Shown here in pieces: positions 8,797-16,843 of a stretch of DNA of 64,000 nucleotides. The stretch is from NCBI GenBank assembly GCA_016208305.1, contig JACQYI010000054.1, forward strand, positions 62,001-126,000, read 5' to 3'. A program made the position numbers and the translations under genes. The notes beneath the pieces were generated by a model. That model saw nothing but the letters and a program-made list of their open reading frames with translations. It ran no database searches and had not been told where the DNA came from. Numbering within the stretch: the stretch's first letter is position 1; each line of letters starts with the position of its first letter. The DNA is from Oscillatoriophycideae cyanobacterium NC_groundwater_1537_Pr4_S-0.65um_50_18 (lineage in GTDB: Bacteria; Cyanobacteriota; Cyanobacteriia; Elainellales; Elainellaceae).

Positions 8797-9951
8797 ATGA
8801 AGGCTGCTATGGAAACGAAAGAGATAACTTCCCCTAGGGTTCGTACTCTGTATTCCTCAACTGCAAGGACTGGCTACTCCCGCATGAGGCTTGGTCTTCT
8901 GTCACTGGGTGTCTTGTCTTTATTCGCTTGCAGCGTAGCTGACCTCTCTCCCTATGATGCGGGTTCCTCTTCGCCTAACCCCTCCCCTTCAGTAACGGCA
9001 GCGGCGAGTACTAGCGCTTCACCCCAATCGCCGCTTGCGGTTTCGAGTGAATTTAGCTTTCCCAAAACCTCTTGTGGTGATCAAGCCGACTCTCCTAGTG
9101 AAAGCTGGTATCCGGTCTATATCGACAATAGCGATCTGGCTCAAATTCGGAGTAAGTACTGTGGCGACGCAGTCAGTACGATTAGAAATAAAACAGGCGT
9201 ACCTTCAGTTCAGGTAGCCAGTTTTACGACTTACGGCAAAGCACAGCGATTCGCTACAGCGGTAGGAGGTGAAGTAGAGCCTGTTGGCATTTCTCGCACT
9301 TCATTAGAGGCTCAAACGGGATCTGCCCAAACAGCAGGTCAAAAACCGGACGATCGCCTATCTTCTTCCTCCAGCACATCCTCTGGTCAGGCAGTTCTCA
9401 CCTCAAGTCAGCCTCAAGCTCCGATCAATGTTCGAGAACGTGCCAGCACTTCTGCTGCAATCGCCCATATCGGCTATGGCGGCGATCGCCTCAGCATCAC
9501 GGACAAGATTCAAGGCGATGACGGATACACCTGGTACAGCGTTCGTTTGGAGTCTGGAGAGAGAGGATGGGTACGTAGCGATTTCGTTTCTCAAGAGACT
9601 GCTAGTGCCTCAGACTCATCGACTTTAGGTTCTTCTGTATCTAGCGATCGCCTCACCTCACAGTCTAATGCTAGCGCCGCTGATTCTAGCGTTATTAACC
9701 CTGCTGGTACAGATTCAAGCTCTACTGACTCAATGCGATCAGCAGTGCTCACGGCTAGCGAACCCAACTCGCTGATCAACGTGCGCACGAGTGCTAGCAC
9801 CTCTGCTGAAGTGCAAACAACAGGATATGCTGGCGATCGCATTCAAGTGGTAGATAGAAAGCAGGGAGAAGATGGGCTGACCTGGTATAGCGTCCGGTTT
9901 GAGTCGGGCACGACAGGCTGGGTGCGCAGCGATTTTGTATCTAGCAATTAA
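8797..9951 (+). CDS. Secreted lipoprotein with two C-terminal SH3b domains
   Basis: The hydrophobic segment MRLGLLSLGVLSLFAC ends in a lipobox-like cysteine, so the protein is probably lipidated and periplasmic. A Ser/Pro-rich linker follows, then a small conserved domain with paired cysteines (SFPKTSCGDQ, RSKYCGDAV) and two bacterial SH3 domains. Each SH3 has the INVR(E/T)xAST start and the TWYSVRxESGxxGWVRSDFVS end, so they arose by duplication. SH3b modules usually bind peptidoglycan. The start is uncertain: ATG 8797 gives a 30-residue extension before the signal peptide, while ATG 8884 starts exactly at it. Neither has a clear ribosome binding site. Confidence 0.75.
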   Translation: MKAAMETKEITSPRVRTLYSSTARTGYSRMRLGLLSLGVLSLFACSVADLSPYDAGSSSPNPSPSVTAAASTSASPQSPLAVSSEFSFPKTSCGDQADSPSESWYPVYIDNSDLAQIRSKYCGDAVSTIRNKTGVPSVQVASFTTYGKAQRFATAVGGEVEPVGISRTSLEAQTGSAQTAGQKPDDRLSSSSSTSSGQAVLTSSQPQAPINVRERASTSAAIAHIGYGGDRLSITDKIQGDDGYTWYSVRLESGERGWVRSDFVSQETASASDSSTLGSSVSSDRLTSQSNASAADSSVINPAGTDSSSTDSMRSAVLTASEPNSLINVRTSASTSAEVQTTGYAGDRIQVVDRKQGEDGLTWYSVRFESGTTGWVRSDFVSSN

Positions 9952-10275
9952 ATTAAGCCAGTTAGAGATAGATTCCTTTAAGGGCAAGCCTCAAAACCAT
10001 AAGGCTTGCTATCGTTAGATATCTTCAGTAAATCGAAAATGGTAGTTTTGTGACCGCCACAAAGCTCTAAAAAGCTGGGTTTTCCATCTAACGGTCTTGC
10101 ATAAATGGTTTTGAAAGCGTGAATCGTTGCGAATAATTCACGCGAGAGTCTACTACAGAAATCAGGACTTCATGATGTGCCTCACGAAATCCTGATTTAA
10201 GATGTGCTGTTTTTGGAAGGGGGTGCTTGAAAGGGATGCCGCGTCGGCTTTGCAGCAAGCCCTATGGTGAGCTAA
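9952..10275. other. Intergenic region with two hairpins
   Basis: No gene seen. Two inverted repeats stand out. At 9984-10009 the arms GCAAGCCT/AGGCTTGC follow the lipoprotein gene and may serve as a terminator, though no T-run follows. At 10159-10198 there is a 13-bp stem with one mismatch (AAATCAGGACTTC with GAAATCCTGATTT). Confidence 0.45.
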
Positions 10276-10470
10276 TCAATAGCTTTCTTCTCCGGCCACA
10301 AAATCATCGGAAGACTCTGCTAGCTTTAGAGCCAGAGCCGCATCACGAATGGCCTGCCATTGACAAAAAAGCTCAGTGCCTCTGATATCGCTGGCTTTGT
10401 AGCGACGGATAGCCAGTTCCAGCTCTTGCGTAGTTTGCGGAACTGGAATTGAACAAATAGCTTCTACCAT
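10276..10470 (-). CDS. Small hypothetical protein (64 residues)
   Basis: Reads MVEAICSIPVPQTTQELELA to the end GEESY. The frame has an ATG at 10470 with GAGG seven bases upstream, which decides the start over an in-frame upstream codon at 10497. The protein looks helical, with a conserved-looking core (RRYKASDIRGTELFCQWQ), and has no signal peptide or membrane segment. I do not recognise a family. The good ribosome binding site and protein-like composition support a real gene. Confidence 0.6.
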   Translation of the reverse strand: MVEAICSIPVPQTTQELELAIRRYKASDIRGTELFCQWQAIRDAALALKLAESSDDFVAGEESY

Positions 10471-10646
10471 GAGTCTACCTCTACGATTAAGCGTCAAGGA
10501 CTCAAGCGATCGCTTGAGAGTTATGGGTTTATTATGACCAATTTTCCGAAAAATGTATCTAAAAATACAGTTCTTAGCTAAAAATATGCATTAAAAGCCT
10601 CTATTTCCGCAACAGGTATGTCCTCCAGAAAGTATTGAGGCGTGAG

Positions 10647-10682
10647 ATTTATTTTGGGAGGTGGGCGTTTCCCAAAATAAAT
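10647..10682. repeat. Perfect 13-bp inverted repeat downstream of ald
   Basis: Arms 10647-10659 and 10670-10682 (ATTTATTTTGGGA and its complement) with a 10-base loop. It lies 35 bases past the ald stop and could end transcripts from the minus strand. Confidence 0.6.
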
Positions 10683-10706
10683 TTCATAGCCGGACTAGGC
10701 AATGCC
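10677..10706. repeat. 30-bp imperfect direct repeat beside ald, copy 1
   Basis: ATAAATTTCATAGCCG... at 10677-10706 matches 25 of 30 positions with 12144-12173 on the other side of ald. It overlaps the right arm of the 10647-10682 hairpin. Confidence 0.4.
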
Positions 10707-10717
10707 TTTTATTGAAC

Positions 10718-11806
10718 CTATAAAGCTAAATCGGGAAACACCTCTCTAACCGCAGGATGGCTAAGCTTCTGCGCTTGTACGTTCAAGCCTTTCGCTAGGG
10801 CAGGATCGCTGGCCAAAGCATTTAAGCCTTCATCGGCTAGCTTGAGCACATAGGGGAAAGTGCTATTGTTTAGCGCCTGTGTTGCAGTCCAGGGAACAGA
10901 GCCAGGCATGTTAGGCACACCATAGTGCACGACGCCAGCTTCTACATAAGTGGGGGCTGTGTGAGACGTAGGGCGCAATGTTTCAATACAGCCCCCTTGA
11001 TCGACAGCCACATCCACAATCACCGAACCGGGGCGCATTTGCTCAACCAGCGATCGCTTCACCAAAATAGGCGCTCTTCGTCCTGGCACCAGCACTGCCC
11101 CTATCAACAAGTCGGCCTCTGGCACTACAGCTTCAACCTGAAATGTAGTGCTGTAGAGTAGCTCTACCCTAGAGCCAAACAAAGTTTCCAGGTAGGCCAA
11201 TCGCTCTAGATTGACATCCAAAATTTGGACTTGCGCCCCTAGACCAACGGCCATCCTGGCTGCCTCAGTTCCTACAATGCCACCCCCTAGAACCACCACT
11301 TTGCCAGGTTTAACCCCTGGTACCCCTCCGAGCAACACCCCACGCCCTCCCTGCTGGCGCTCAAGATAGCGTGCTCCAAACTGCACAGATAGCCGTCCAG
11401 CAATGATGCTCATAGGGGTTAGCAGGGGCAAGCTGCGGTTTGGCAGCTCTACAGTTTCATAGGCGATCGCAGTTACTCCAGAGTGAATCAGATGCTCGGT
11501 CAGAGGACGGTTGGCCGCCAAGTGCAGGTATGTAAAAAGAAGCTGATCCTTTTGAATAAAGCTATATTCCTCAGGCAACGGCTCTTTGACTTTAATCACC
11601 AACTCCTGATCCCAGGCCGCCGCTGCCGCATCAACAATTTTTGCTCCGGCTTGGAGATAGTCCGCATCTGTAAAACCTGCCCCAACTCCTGCATTCTTTT
11701 CCACGTAGACGGCATGATGGCGATCGGTCAAGCCTCTCACACTACTGGGGCTAAGTCCGACTCGAAACTCTTGATCTTTTGTCTCTTTGGGCACGCCAAT
11801 CTTCAT
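10718..11806 (-). CDS. ald: Alanine dehydrogenase
   Basis: At 362 residues this is full length for the family, starting with the hallmark [20 protein letters not shown]. It converts L-alanine and NAD+ reversibly to pyruvate, ammonium and NADH in the cytoplasm. The nucleotide-binding glycine motif [20 protein letters not shown] and the C-terminal [19 protein letters not shown] segment are both intact. No co-directional partner is close. It is bracketed by a related 30-bp sequence on both sides (10677 and 12144), which hints that the gene and flanks sit between repeats, but no mobile-element features are present. Confidence 0.95.
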   Translation of the reverse strand: MKIGVPKETKDQEFRVGLSPSSVRGLTDRHHAVYVEKNAGVGAGFTDADYLQAGAKIVDAAAAAWDQELVIKVKEPLPEEYSFIQKDQLLFTYLHLAANRPLTEHLIHSGVTAIAYETVELPNRSLPLLTPMSIIAGRLSVQFGARYLERQQGGRGVLLGGVPGVKPGKVVVLGGGIVGTEAARMAVGLGAQVQILDVNLERLAYLETLFGSRVELLYSTTFQVEAVVPEADLLIGAVLVPGRRAPILVKRSLVEQMRPGSVIVDVAVDQGGCIETLRPTSHTAPTYVEAGVVHYGVPNMPGSVPWTATQALNNSTFPYVLKLADEGLNALASDPALAKGLNVQAQKLSHPAVREVFPDLAL

Positions 11807-12210
11807 AAAACCTCAGTTGCCGATCGGGATATTTGGGGTTTGATCACCCCTTCAAGATGAAGTTGCACAGAATTGCCCGTACTGCCTGTGATCGCGGCTA
11901 AATTAGCCTGAAAGATGCGTTAGATTTGCAAGCCTATAACAACCTTGATCAAAGATTAGGAGGGGGAAATTCCATCCAAGCTCACAGAGATGGGGGATAA
12001 CCCCTTGATAATCTCAAGCTTCTATCTGTCCGTCAAATCGTAGCTGTTGTCATGGCTACGTTCCAAGACATGGCTACGTTCTAAGCCAACGAACTGCAAG
12101 GCACAGCTATGAAATCTATTGTGAGCGGAGCGCGCCTCTCAGCATAAATTTCACAGCCGAATTAAGCCATGCCCGTTTAAAGCTACCCGCCTAAAACTGC
12201 CTGCCTAGAG
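11807..12210. other. Intergenic region between ald and the FIST gene
   Basis: No gene seen. The ald promoter should be here. A short tandem duplication, CATGGCTACGTTC(C/T)AAG, occurs near 12050-12085, and the second copy of the 30-bp ald-flanking repeat lies at 12144-12173. Confidence 0.45.
12144..12173. repeat. 30-bp imperfect direct repeat beside ald, copy 2
   Basis: ATAAATTTCACAGCCG..., 25 of 30 identical to 10677-10706. It is preceded by a GC-rich imperfect palindrome (12122-12141). Confidence 0.4.
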
Positions 12211-13488
12211 CTAAAGGTCTGAGCTGTCTGGTTGCCGACAAATACCAAAAACAGAGGTGTAGCCATGCAAAAACGTTGTGTTACCGACTGGGCCAATTTC
12301 GCCATTACAGAAAAATCCACTCAGTGGCACATGAGGAAAATAGAGATTGAACAAACCTGAGTCGAAGTTTGGCTGATCGTAAAGCCCTTCTCCGCGACCT
12401 AAACAAGCAAACATAAGCGCTCCCACCGGAGAGGCATGAGTCTGCTGCTGATGGCGTTTTAGCAACAGTTCTAAATCTGTAGCGGAGGTTTCAGCATCGC
12501 GCAAGTGGAACTGGATTCTCTGCCCCGGACGAACGCGATCGCCAATGGCAATGGCACCTGTACGGGGGTCAACGCCGAGCAGATTGCGAATTAAGAAGTC
12601 GCCTTGTTCAAGCTGCTGCTTGAAGCCGCTCTGGGCAATGCCAACAAATAGCGATCGCTGTGCCGTTGTCCGATCTTCTTCGCTCAAGTCTTGAAACATG
12701 CCCTGCAAAACTTCTAGTGGCGTGCGAGTCAACCCACAAAAAGACGGGTCTTCTCCCTGCTCCTCTAGCTTAAGCAAGACGTTACGTTCGCCTTCCACCA
12801 CACGGTAGGCTTGCCCAATGGGGCGGCAGCCTTGAGCCACGATGGTTTCTAGTACAACATTGCCGCTCAGGGCAACACCCACAACGCCATCTCGATAATA
12901 GCGATCGCCCCCAAACAAACCGCTGCTGCCAGAGAACGAGCTGACATCTGCCAAGCCGCCCACCTTCGCTGCCTCAGGGTAGGCAAAATCTAGTCCTTGC
13001 AGAAGCTCATTCAGCCCAGAAGACCCTGGTGCAGCCAAGAGAACAAAATGTGGGCGATCGTGAGGGGCTACGCCTATTAAATCTGCCCAGGCATCTGGAG
13101 GGCCATCTAAATCAGGCAAATTTTCTGTATCGATGTGAAAGGTCTGGATGTTGACTTCGGGCAACCGAGCGAGCGTCAAACTAATAGCCGCTTCTCCTTC
13201 AATTTCTTGAACCTCCTGGGTGTCAGCTACGCCAATCACACCGCCGCCGCCACAGCCAATCAAAACCGGGGTAGAGGAAAGGTGCTCTTTGAGCAAGGGC
13301 ATAAGCCGAGAGTATTCACTAGCAAAGGCAGATGAGATAAAAACGAAACCCAAATCCGCAGTGTCTTGCAGGGAAAGTTGCGCCTGATTTACCACGTCTT
13401 TAACGGCTGCTTCCAGCGAAGGGCGCGTCGATAAGGCACTAACCCACTTCATTGCTGAAGAATGCATCATTGGGTCTTCCATCATCAT
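12211..13488 (-). CDS. FIST-domain sensory protein (FIST_N and FIST_C)
   Basis: A soluble 425-residue protein with the FIST N-terminal domain (LGFVFISSAFASEYSRLMPL, VLIGCGGGGVIG) and C-terminal domain (ALMFACLGRGEGLYDQPNFD, PLSGFFCNGEIGPVG). FIST domains are thought to bind small ligands such as amino acids and to feed signalling proteins, but this copy stands alone. Three ATG codons cluster at the start. 13488 and 13485 follow AAGGAAA, which acts as ribosome binding site, whereas the more family-like MKWVSALSTRP at 13452 has none, so the longer form is given with some doubt. Confidence 0.85.
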   Translation of the reverse strand: MMMEDPMMHSSAMKWVSALSTRPSLEAAVKDVVNQAQLSLQDTADLGFVFISSAFASEYSRLMPLLKEHLSSTPVLIGCGGGGVIGVADTQEVQEIEGEAAISLTLARLPEVNIQTFHIDTENLPDLDGPPDAWADLIGVAPHDRPHFVLLAAPGSSGLNELLQGLDFAYPEAAKVGGLADVSSFSGSSGLFGGDRYYRDGVVGVALSGNVVLETIVAQGCRPIGQAYRVVEGERNVLLKLEEQGEDPSFCGLTRTPLEVLQGMFQDLSEEDRTTAQRSLFVGIAQSGFKQQLEQGDFLIRNLLGVDPRTGAIAIGDRVRPGQRIQFHLRDAETSATDLELLLKRHQQQTHASPVGALMFACLGRGEGLYDQPNFDSGLFNLYFPHVPLSGFFCNGEIGPVGNTTFLHGYTSVFGICRQPDSSDL

Positions 13489-13878
13489 TTTCCTTGACGA
13501 GTTTCGATATCAAGATAGACAAAATCTTGAATAGCTTAATAGCCTCTATTATTAGCCTTTTCCAGGAACTTCGCTCACAAACCGACACACAAGCCCCGTG
13601 ACTCTGAAAAACTCAATTCTAGGCAGCTTGAAATGTCAAAAATCTTAAACAGCGAGATTTCCTGCTGCTGTACTGCTGCTATATGTAATTGCACCGCAGA
13701 CGATCGCGTCCAGCACTAGAGCCAAGCCGATCGAGTCAATATCCAAAGCCCTTTTGAGTACTCAAAACTTCAGATGAACCAGCCTAGGTCATCAAAGTTA
13801 AAGAATCCCATAGCCTCGATTTAAAGCTGACGCTACTCAGAAACTCTCTCAATAAGAGTCTTTAGGGCGACTTAAAAA
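13489..13878. other. Intergenic region upstream of the FIST gene
   Basis: About 390 bases with no open frame of interest and no RNA gene that I recognise before the tRNA. It presumably holds the promoter of the FIST gene. Confidence 0.4.
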
Positions 13879-13965
13879 CGGAGAGAGAGGGATTCGAACC
13901 CTCGTTAAAGTTGCCCCTAAACAGCATTTCCAGTGCTGCGCCTTCAACCACTCGGCCATCTCTCC
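13879..13965 (-). tRNA. trnS-GGA: tRNA-Ser (anticodon GGA)
   Basis: Class II tRNA on the minus strand. The acceptor arms GGAGAGA/TCTCTCC pair, the discriminator is G, and the anticodon stem CAGCA/TGCTG encloses loop CTGGAAA (anticodon GGA). A long variable arm follows, and the T-arm reads GAGGGTTCGAATCCCTC. CCA is not encoded. Confidence 0.97.
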
Positions 13966-14138
13966 AGAGCTTGTTCTGCGGCGTCATCTTGCTCAGCCAC
14001 AGAATTGTGATTCTAGCAGAATTTGGGTCAGTCTGAGAACAGGCTTTGCAAATTTCCTATCTTTTGTTACAGCCTTCAACACACTATCATAGGCTTTGGG
14101 AATGGTTTAATTAAAAATTTTTGGAACTCACAAGATTC

Positions 14139-14507
14139 ATGACTCGCGTTTTTACTGTTCAAATTTACGATCGCCACACCAAGACTTCCTCTACCCTCCA
14201 AGTCCCTGAAGACCGCTACATTCTCATGACGGCTGAAACCCAGGGCAACACTCTCCCCTTTTCCTGCCGCAACGGAGCCTGCACGACCTGTGCCGTCCGC
14301 GTTATCTCTGGAGAAATATACCAGCCTGAAGCTATGGGGCTATCTCCTAAGCTGAGAGAAATGGGCTATGCCCTGCTCTGTGTTAGCTATCCGCGATCGG
14401 ACTTACAGGTGGAAACCCAAGACGAAGATGAGGTCTACGAGCTTCAGTTTGGCCGCTACTTTGGTCGAGGTAAAGTACGGCGTGGGGTAATGTTGGATGA
14501 GGACTAA
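14139..14507 (+). CDS. fed2: [2Fe-2S] ferredoxin with C-terminal extension (Fed2/FdC2-like)
   Basis: A 122-residue plant-type ferredoxin. Cluster ligands are C43, C48, C51 and C81 (CRNGACTTC ... ALLC; spacing x4, x2, x29). Beyond the normal end it carries a roughly 25-residue acidic then basic tail (DEDEVYELQFGRYFGRGKVRR). The length, the tail and the following IMPase and dnaJ genes match Synechocystis Sll1382 (Fed2), whose plant counterpart is FdC2. That ferredoxin is linked to low-iron response rather than bulk photosynthetic electron transfer. ATG 14139 is chosen as the family-like start (MTRVFTVQIYD); the upstream TTG is ignored. Confidence 0.92.
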   Translation: MTRVFTVQIYDRHTKTSSTLQVPEDRYILMTAETQGNTLPFSCRNGACTTCAVRVISGEIYQPEAMGLSPKLREMGYALLCVSYPRSDLQVETQDEDEVYELQFGRYFGRGKVRRGVMLDED

Positions 14508-14604
14508 TCAGACATGCGGTGTTTGCTGCCTTGCTTGATTTGGGACAGGAGACAGGTGATAACTATTGAGGAACTCACTCCTATATCCCCTCTTCACTTG
14601 TGCC

Positions 14605-15432
14605 ATGTCCTACTCTTCCCAACAGTTACAAATCTTCCTCGACATTGCTACTGAAGCTGCGATCGCTGGGGGAGCCGTTCTCCAGCACTATGCGGGCAAT
14701 CTGAAAAACGTACAGGAGAAGGGACGGCCTGGGGATCTGGTGACTGAGGCCGATAAAGCCGCAGAAGCAGCAATTTTGAGCGTTATCAATCGCCACTTCC
14801 CAGAGCACGCCATCTTAGCGGAGGAGTCAGGCAAGATAGGCGATCAGGCCAGTGAGTTTTTGTGGGCGATCGATCCATTGGATGGCACCACTAACTATGC
14901 CCATCAGTATCCCTTTTATGCCGCCTCGGTTGGGCTATTGATTAAGGGAATACCCTCGGTCGGCGTGATTTTTGATCCATTCCATGAAGATTTATTCCGC
15001 GCAGCTCAGGGGCTAGGGGCAACTTTAAACCATCGATCTATCCAGGTTTCCCAAACTACGGATCTGAGCAAAAGCCTTTTAGTTACAGGATTTGCCTATG
15101 ATCGCCGTGAAACCCCGGACAATAACTATGCCGAGTTTTGTCATTTCACCCATTTCACCCAGGGCGTAAGACGCGGAGGCGCGGCTTCACTGGATTTGGC
15201 CTATGTAGCTTGCGGTCGGCTAGATGGTTTTTGGGAGCGAGGTTTGTCACCTTGGGATATGGCCGCAGGTGTTGTTATAGTCGAAGAATCAGGGGGTAGA
15301 GTCACTGCCTATGACGAAGGTGCGTTTGTCATTGAGTCGGGGCGAATTTTGGCAACCAATGGTCATATCCATTCAGCACTTAGCCAAGAACTCCTCAAGA
15401 TCAAACCATTGGTAGAATACAGCCCTTCGTAG
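14605..15432 (+). CDS. suhB: Inositol monophosphatase family protein
   Basis: A Mg2+-dependent sugar-phosphate phosphatase of 275 residues. The metal-binding motifs are intact: LAEESG, DPLDGTTNYAH (about residues 89-99) and the C-terminal SPWDMAAG. The family includes inositol-1-phosphatase, fructose/sedoheptulose bisphosphatase-like enzymes and histidinol-phosphate phosphatase, and the true substrate cannot be fixed from sequence. The nearby hisZ makes a role in histidine synthesis worth considering. The gene follows fed2 on the same strand by about 100 bases. The start is ATG 14605 (MSYSSQQLQIF); an upstream TTG would add a hydrophobic but non-homologous stretch. Confidence 0.9.
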   Translation: MSYSSQQLQIFLDIATEAAIAGGAVLQHYAGNLKNVQEKGRPGDLVTEADKAAEAAILSVINRHFPEHAILAEESGKIGDQASEFLWAIDPLDGTTNYAHQYPFYAASVGLLIKGIPSVGVIFDPFHEDLFRAAQGLGATLNHRSIQVSQTTDLSKSLLVTGFAYDRRETPDNNYAEFCHFTHFTQGVRRGGAASLDLAYVACGRLDGFWERGLSPWDMAAGVVIVEESGGRVTAYDEGAFVIESGRILATNGHIHSALSQELLKIKPLVEYSPS

Positions 15433-15805
15433 CCAGCAGCCTTTCTACATCGATTCATTTTTATCGGTTTGTTTTTGGCCAAGAGTGCTGTGGCACCTTC
15501 TGCAAAAAATAAACGCTCTTCAAAAATAAGCAATAGCTCGATCTAGGTATACACAACTGCTTTGTGGAATGAGGATCGCCATTTTTTAATGGGACATTTT
15601 ATCCAAGCTTTGCTCGAAGCAAGGTGCTCTGTCTCAAACAAGGTGCTCTATTTCAGCGCTCTATCTCAACAAAATTTCAACGAAATGTTGTGTGGAAACG
15701 TAAGGGGCTTCTCCAGGAAGTGCTTTACGCGATACATCGAGTAACGGGTTAGACCAAGTAAACTATAGGGAACCCTTAGCATAGAAGGGTCGTGGGATTA
15801 GTAGA
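15433..15805. other. Intergenic region before dnaJ-like gene
   Basis: No credible gene; the 60-codon frame at 15562-15744 lacks a ribosome binding site and protein-like features. A promoter for the dnaJ-hisZ pair probably lies here. The segment 15620-15665 contains an imperfect direct repeat of AAGGTGCTCT. Confidence 0.45.
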
Positions 15806-16843
15806 ATGTCTCTGAAGATTGATCAAGGGCTGTTTAATTTAGATTTCACAGACTACCACGCTATTCTGGGCATTCCGGTAGATTCTGACGTCAAAGAGAT
15901 TCGCAAGCGATACTTGGCGATCGCCCGTCGGCTTCACCCGGATAGCTGCATGACAGAAGATGTAAGCGATCGGCAACGCGCTGCCGAATTGCTCTCTAAA
16001 CTCGTCAACCCCGCCTATGAAAAGCTGTCTCAGGAAAAAACCTACACTGAATATTGTGTTTTGCTTCGGCTAAAGGGGCAGCAAGCGATTAAGCAACAAG
16101 AAACCGTTGTGCTGAATAGTGATCCAGCCCGTCGGCTCGCGGCTGCCTCTGATATTGACACATCCTATCGTCTGGCATTGAAAGATTTAGCAGAGCGACA
16201 GTATGCGCAGCTTGATCGTGCCGTGGAAATTGCAGGGCAGATCAGCGAGCTGAATCTGGTTTATTTAATGCGCAAAGAAAGCCGAGGTGAAGCCGTCGGT
16301 GCCAGAAGAGCTGCTCCTGCTTCTAGCGCCTCTGGAACTGCCCCTGCTGCCGCCCCACCCCCACCCGCAAATACTCCTGCTGCACGGGTGCCTGCCACCC
16401 GCGAAGCGTTAATGGCGGCATATCTGCGGCGATCGCAGGAATTTGAGACTAAGCAAAACTACCCTAGAGCCATCCTAGAACTGCGTGATGCTATCCGGAT
16501 GGAGCCTTCCAACAGCGTCTGCCATAGCCGATTGGGATTGATCTACCTTAAGACTAACCAAAACACGATGGCCAAAATTCACTTTAACAAGGCGCTAGAG
16601 TTAGATCCCCAAGATGCGGTAGCCTTGGAAGGCAAGAGCAGATTGGAGACACCAAACAGCACAGCGACCGGTAAAGTCGATGCCAAAGGCAAGCTTGAAG
16701 CTCAAAAGCCTGGTGCCAAAGGTGGCAAGCCTGACGGTAAGGGCAAGCCCGACGGCAAGGGTAAGTCGGATGTCAAAGGCAAGCCTGATAACAAGGGCAG
16801 TAGCGGCGGTCTGTTTGGGCTGTTTGGTAGTAAGAAAAAATAA
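15806..16843 (+). CDS. J-domain protein with TPR repeats and Lys/Gly-rich tail
   Basis: The N-terminal J domain spans about residues 13-85, with the HPD motif at 44-46 (RRLHPDS), so it should stimulate an Hsp70 ATPase. An alanine/proline linker follows (about 175-195), then about two TPR units (NYPRAILELRDAIRMEPS, NQNTMAKIHFNKALELDP). The tail repeats KPDGKGKPDGKGKSDVKGKP and ends in GLFGLFGSKKK. There is no zinc-finger or CTD module, so it is not a canonical DnaJ. Position after fed2 and the IMPase gene matches Synechocystis Sll1384. Its stop codon directly abuts the hisZ start, so the two are likely translated together. Confidence 0.88.
   Translation: MSLKIDQGLFNLDFTDYHAILGIPVDSDVKEIRKRYLAIARRLHPDSCMTEDVSDRQRAAELLSKLVNPAYEKLSQEKTYTEYCVLLRLKGQQAIKQQETVVLNSDPARRLAAASDIDTSYRLALKDLAERQYAQLDRAVEIAGQISELNLVYLMRKESRGEAVGARRAAPASSASGTAPAAAPPPPANTPAARVPATREALMAAYLRRSQEFETKQNYPRAILELRDAIRMEPSNSVCHSRLGLIYLKTNQNTMAKIHFNKALELDPQDAVALEGKSRLETPNSTATGKVDAKGKLEAQKPGAKGGKPDGKGKPDGKGKSDVKGKPDNKGSSGGLFGLFGSKKK

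Noticed and set aside
15562-15744. 60-codon plus-strand frame before the dnaJ-like gene
   Set aside because: No ribosome binding site, internal repeat of AAGGTGCTCT and no recognisable protein pattern.
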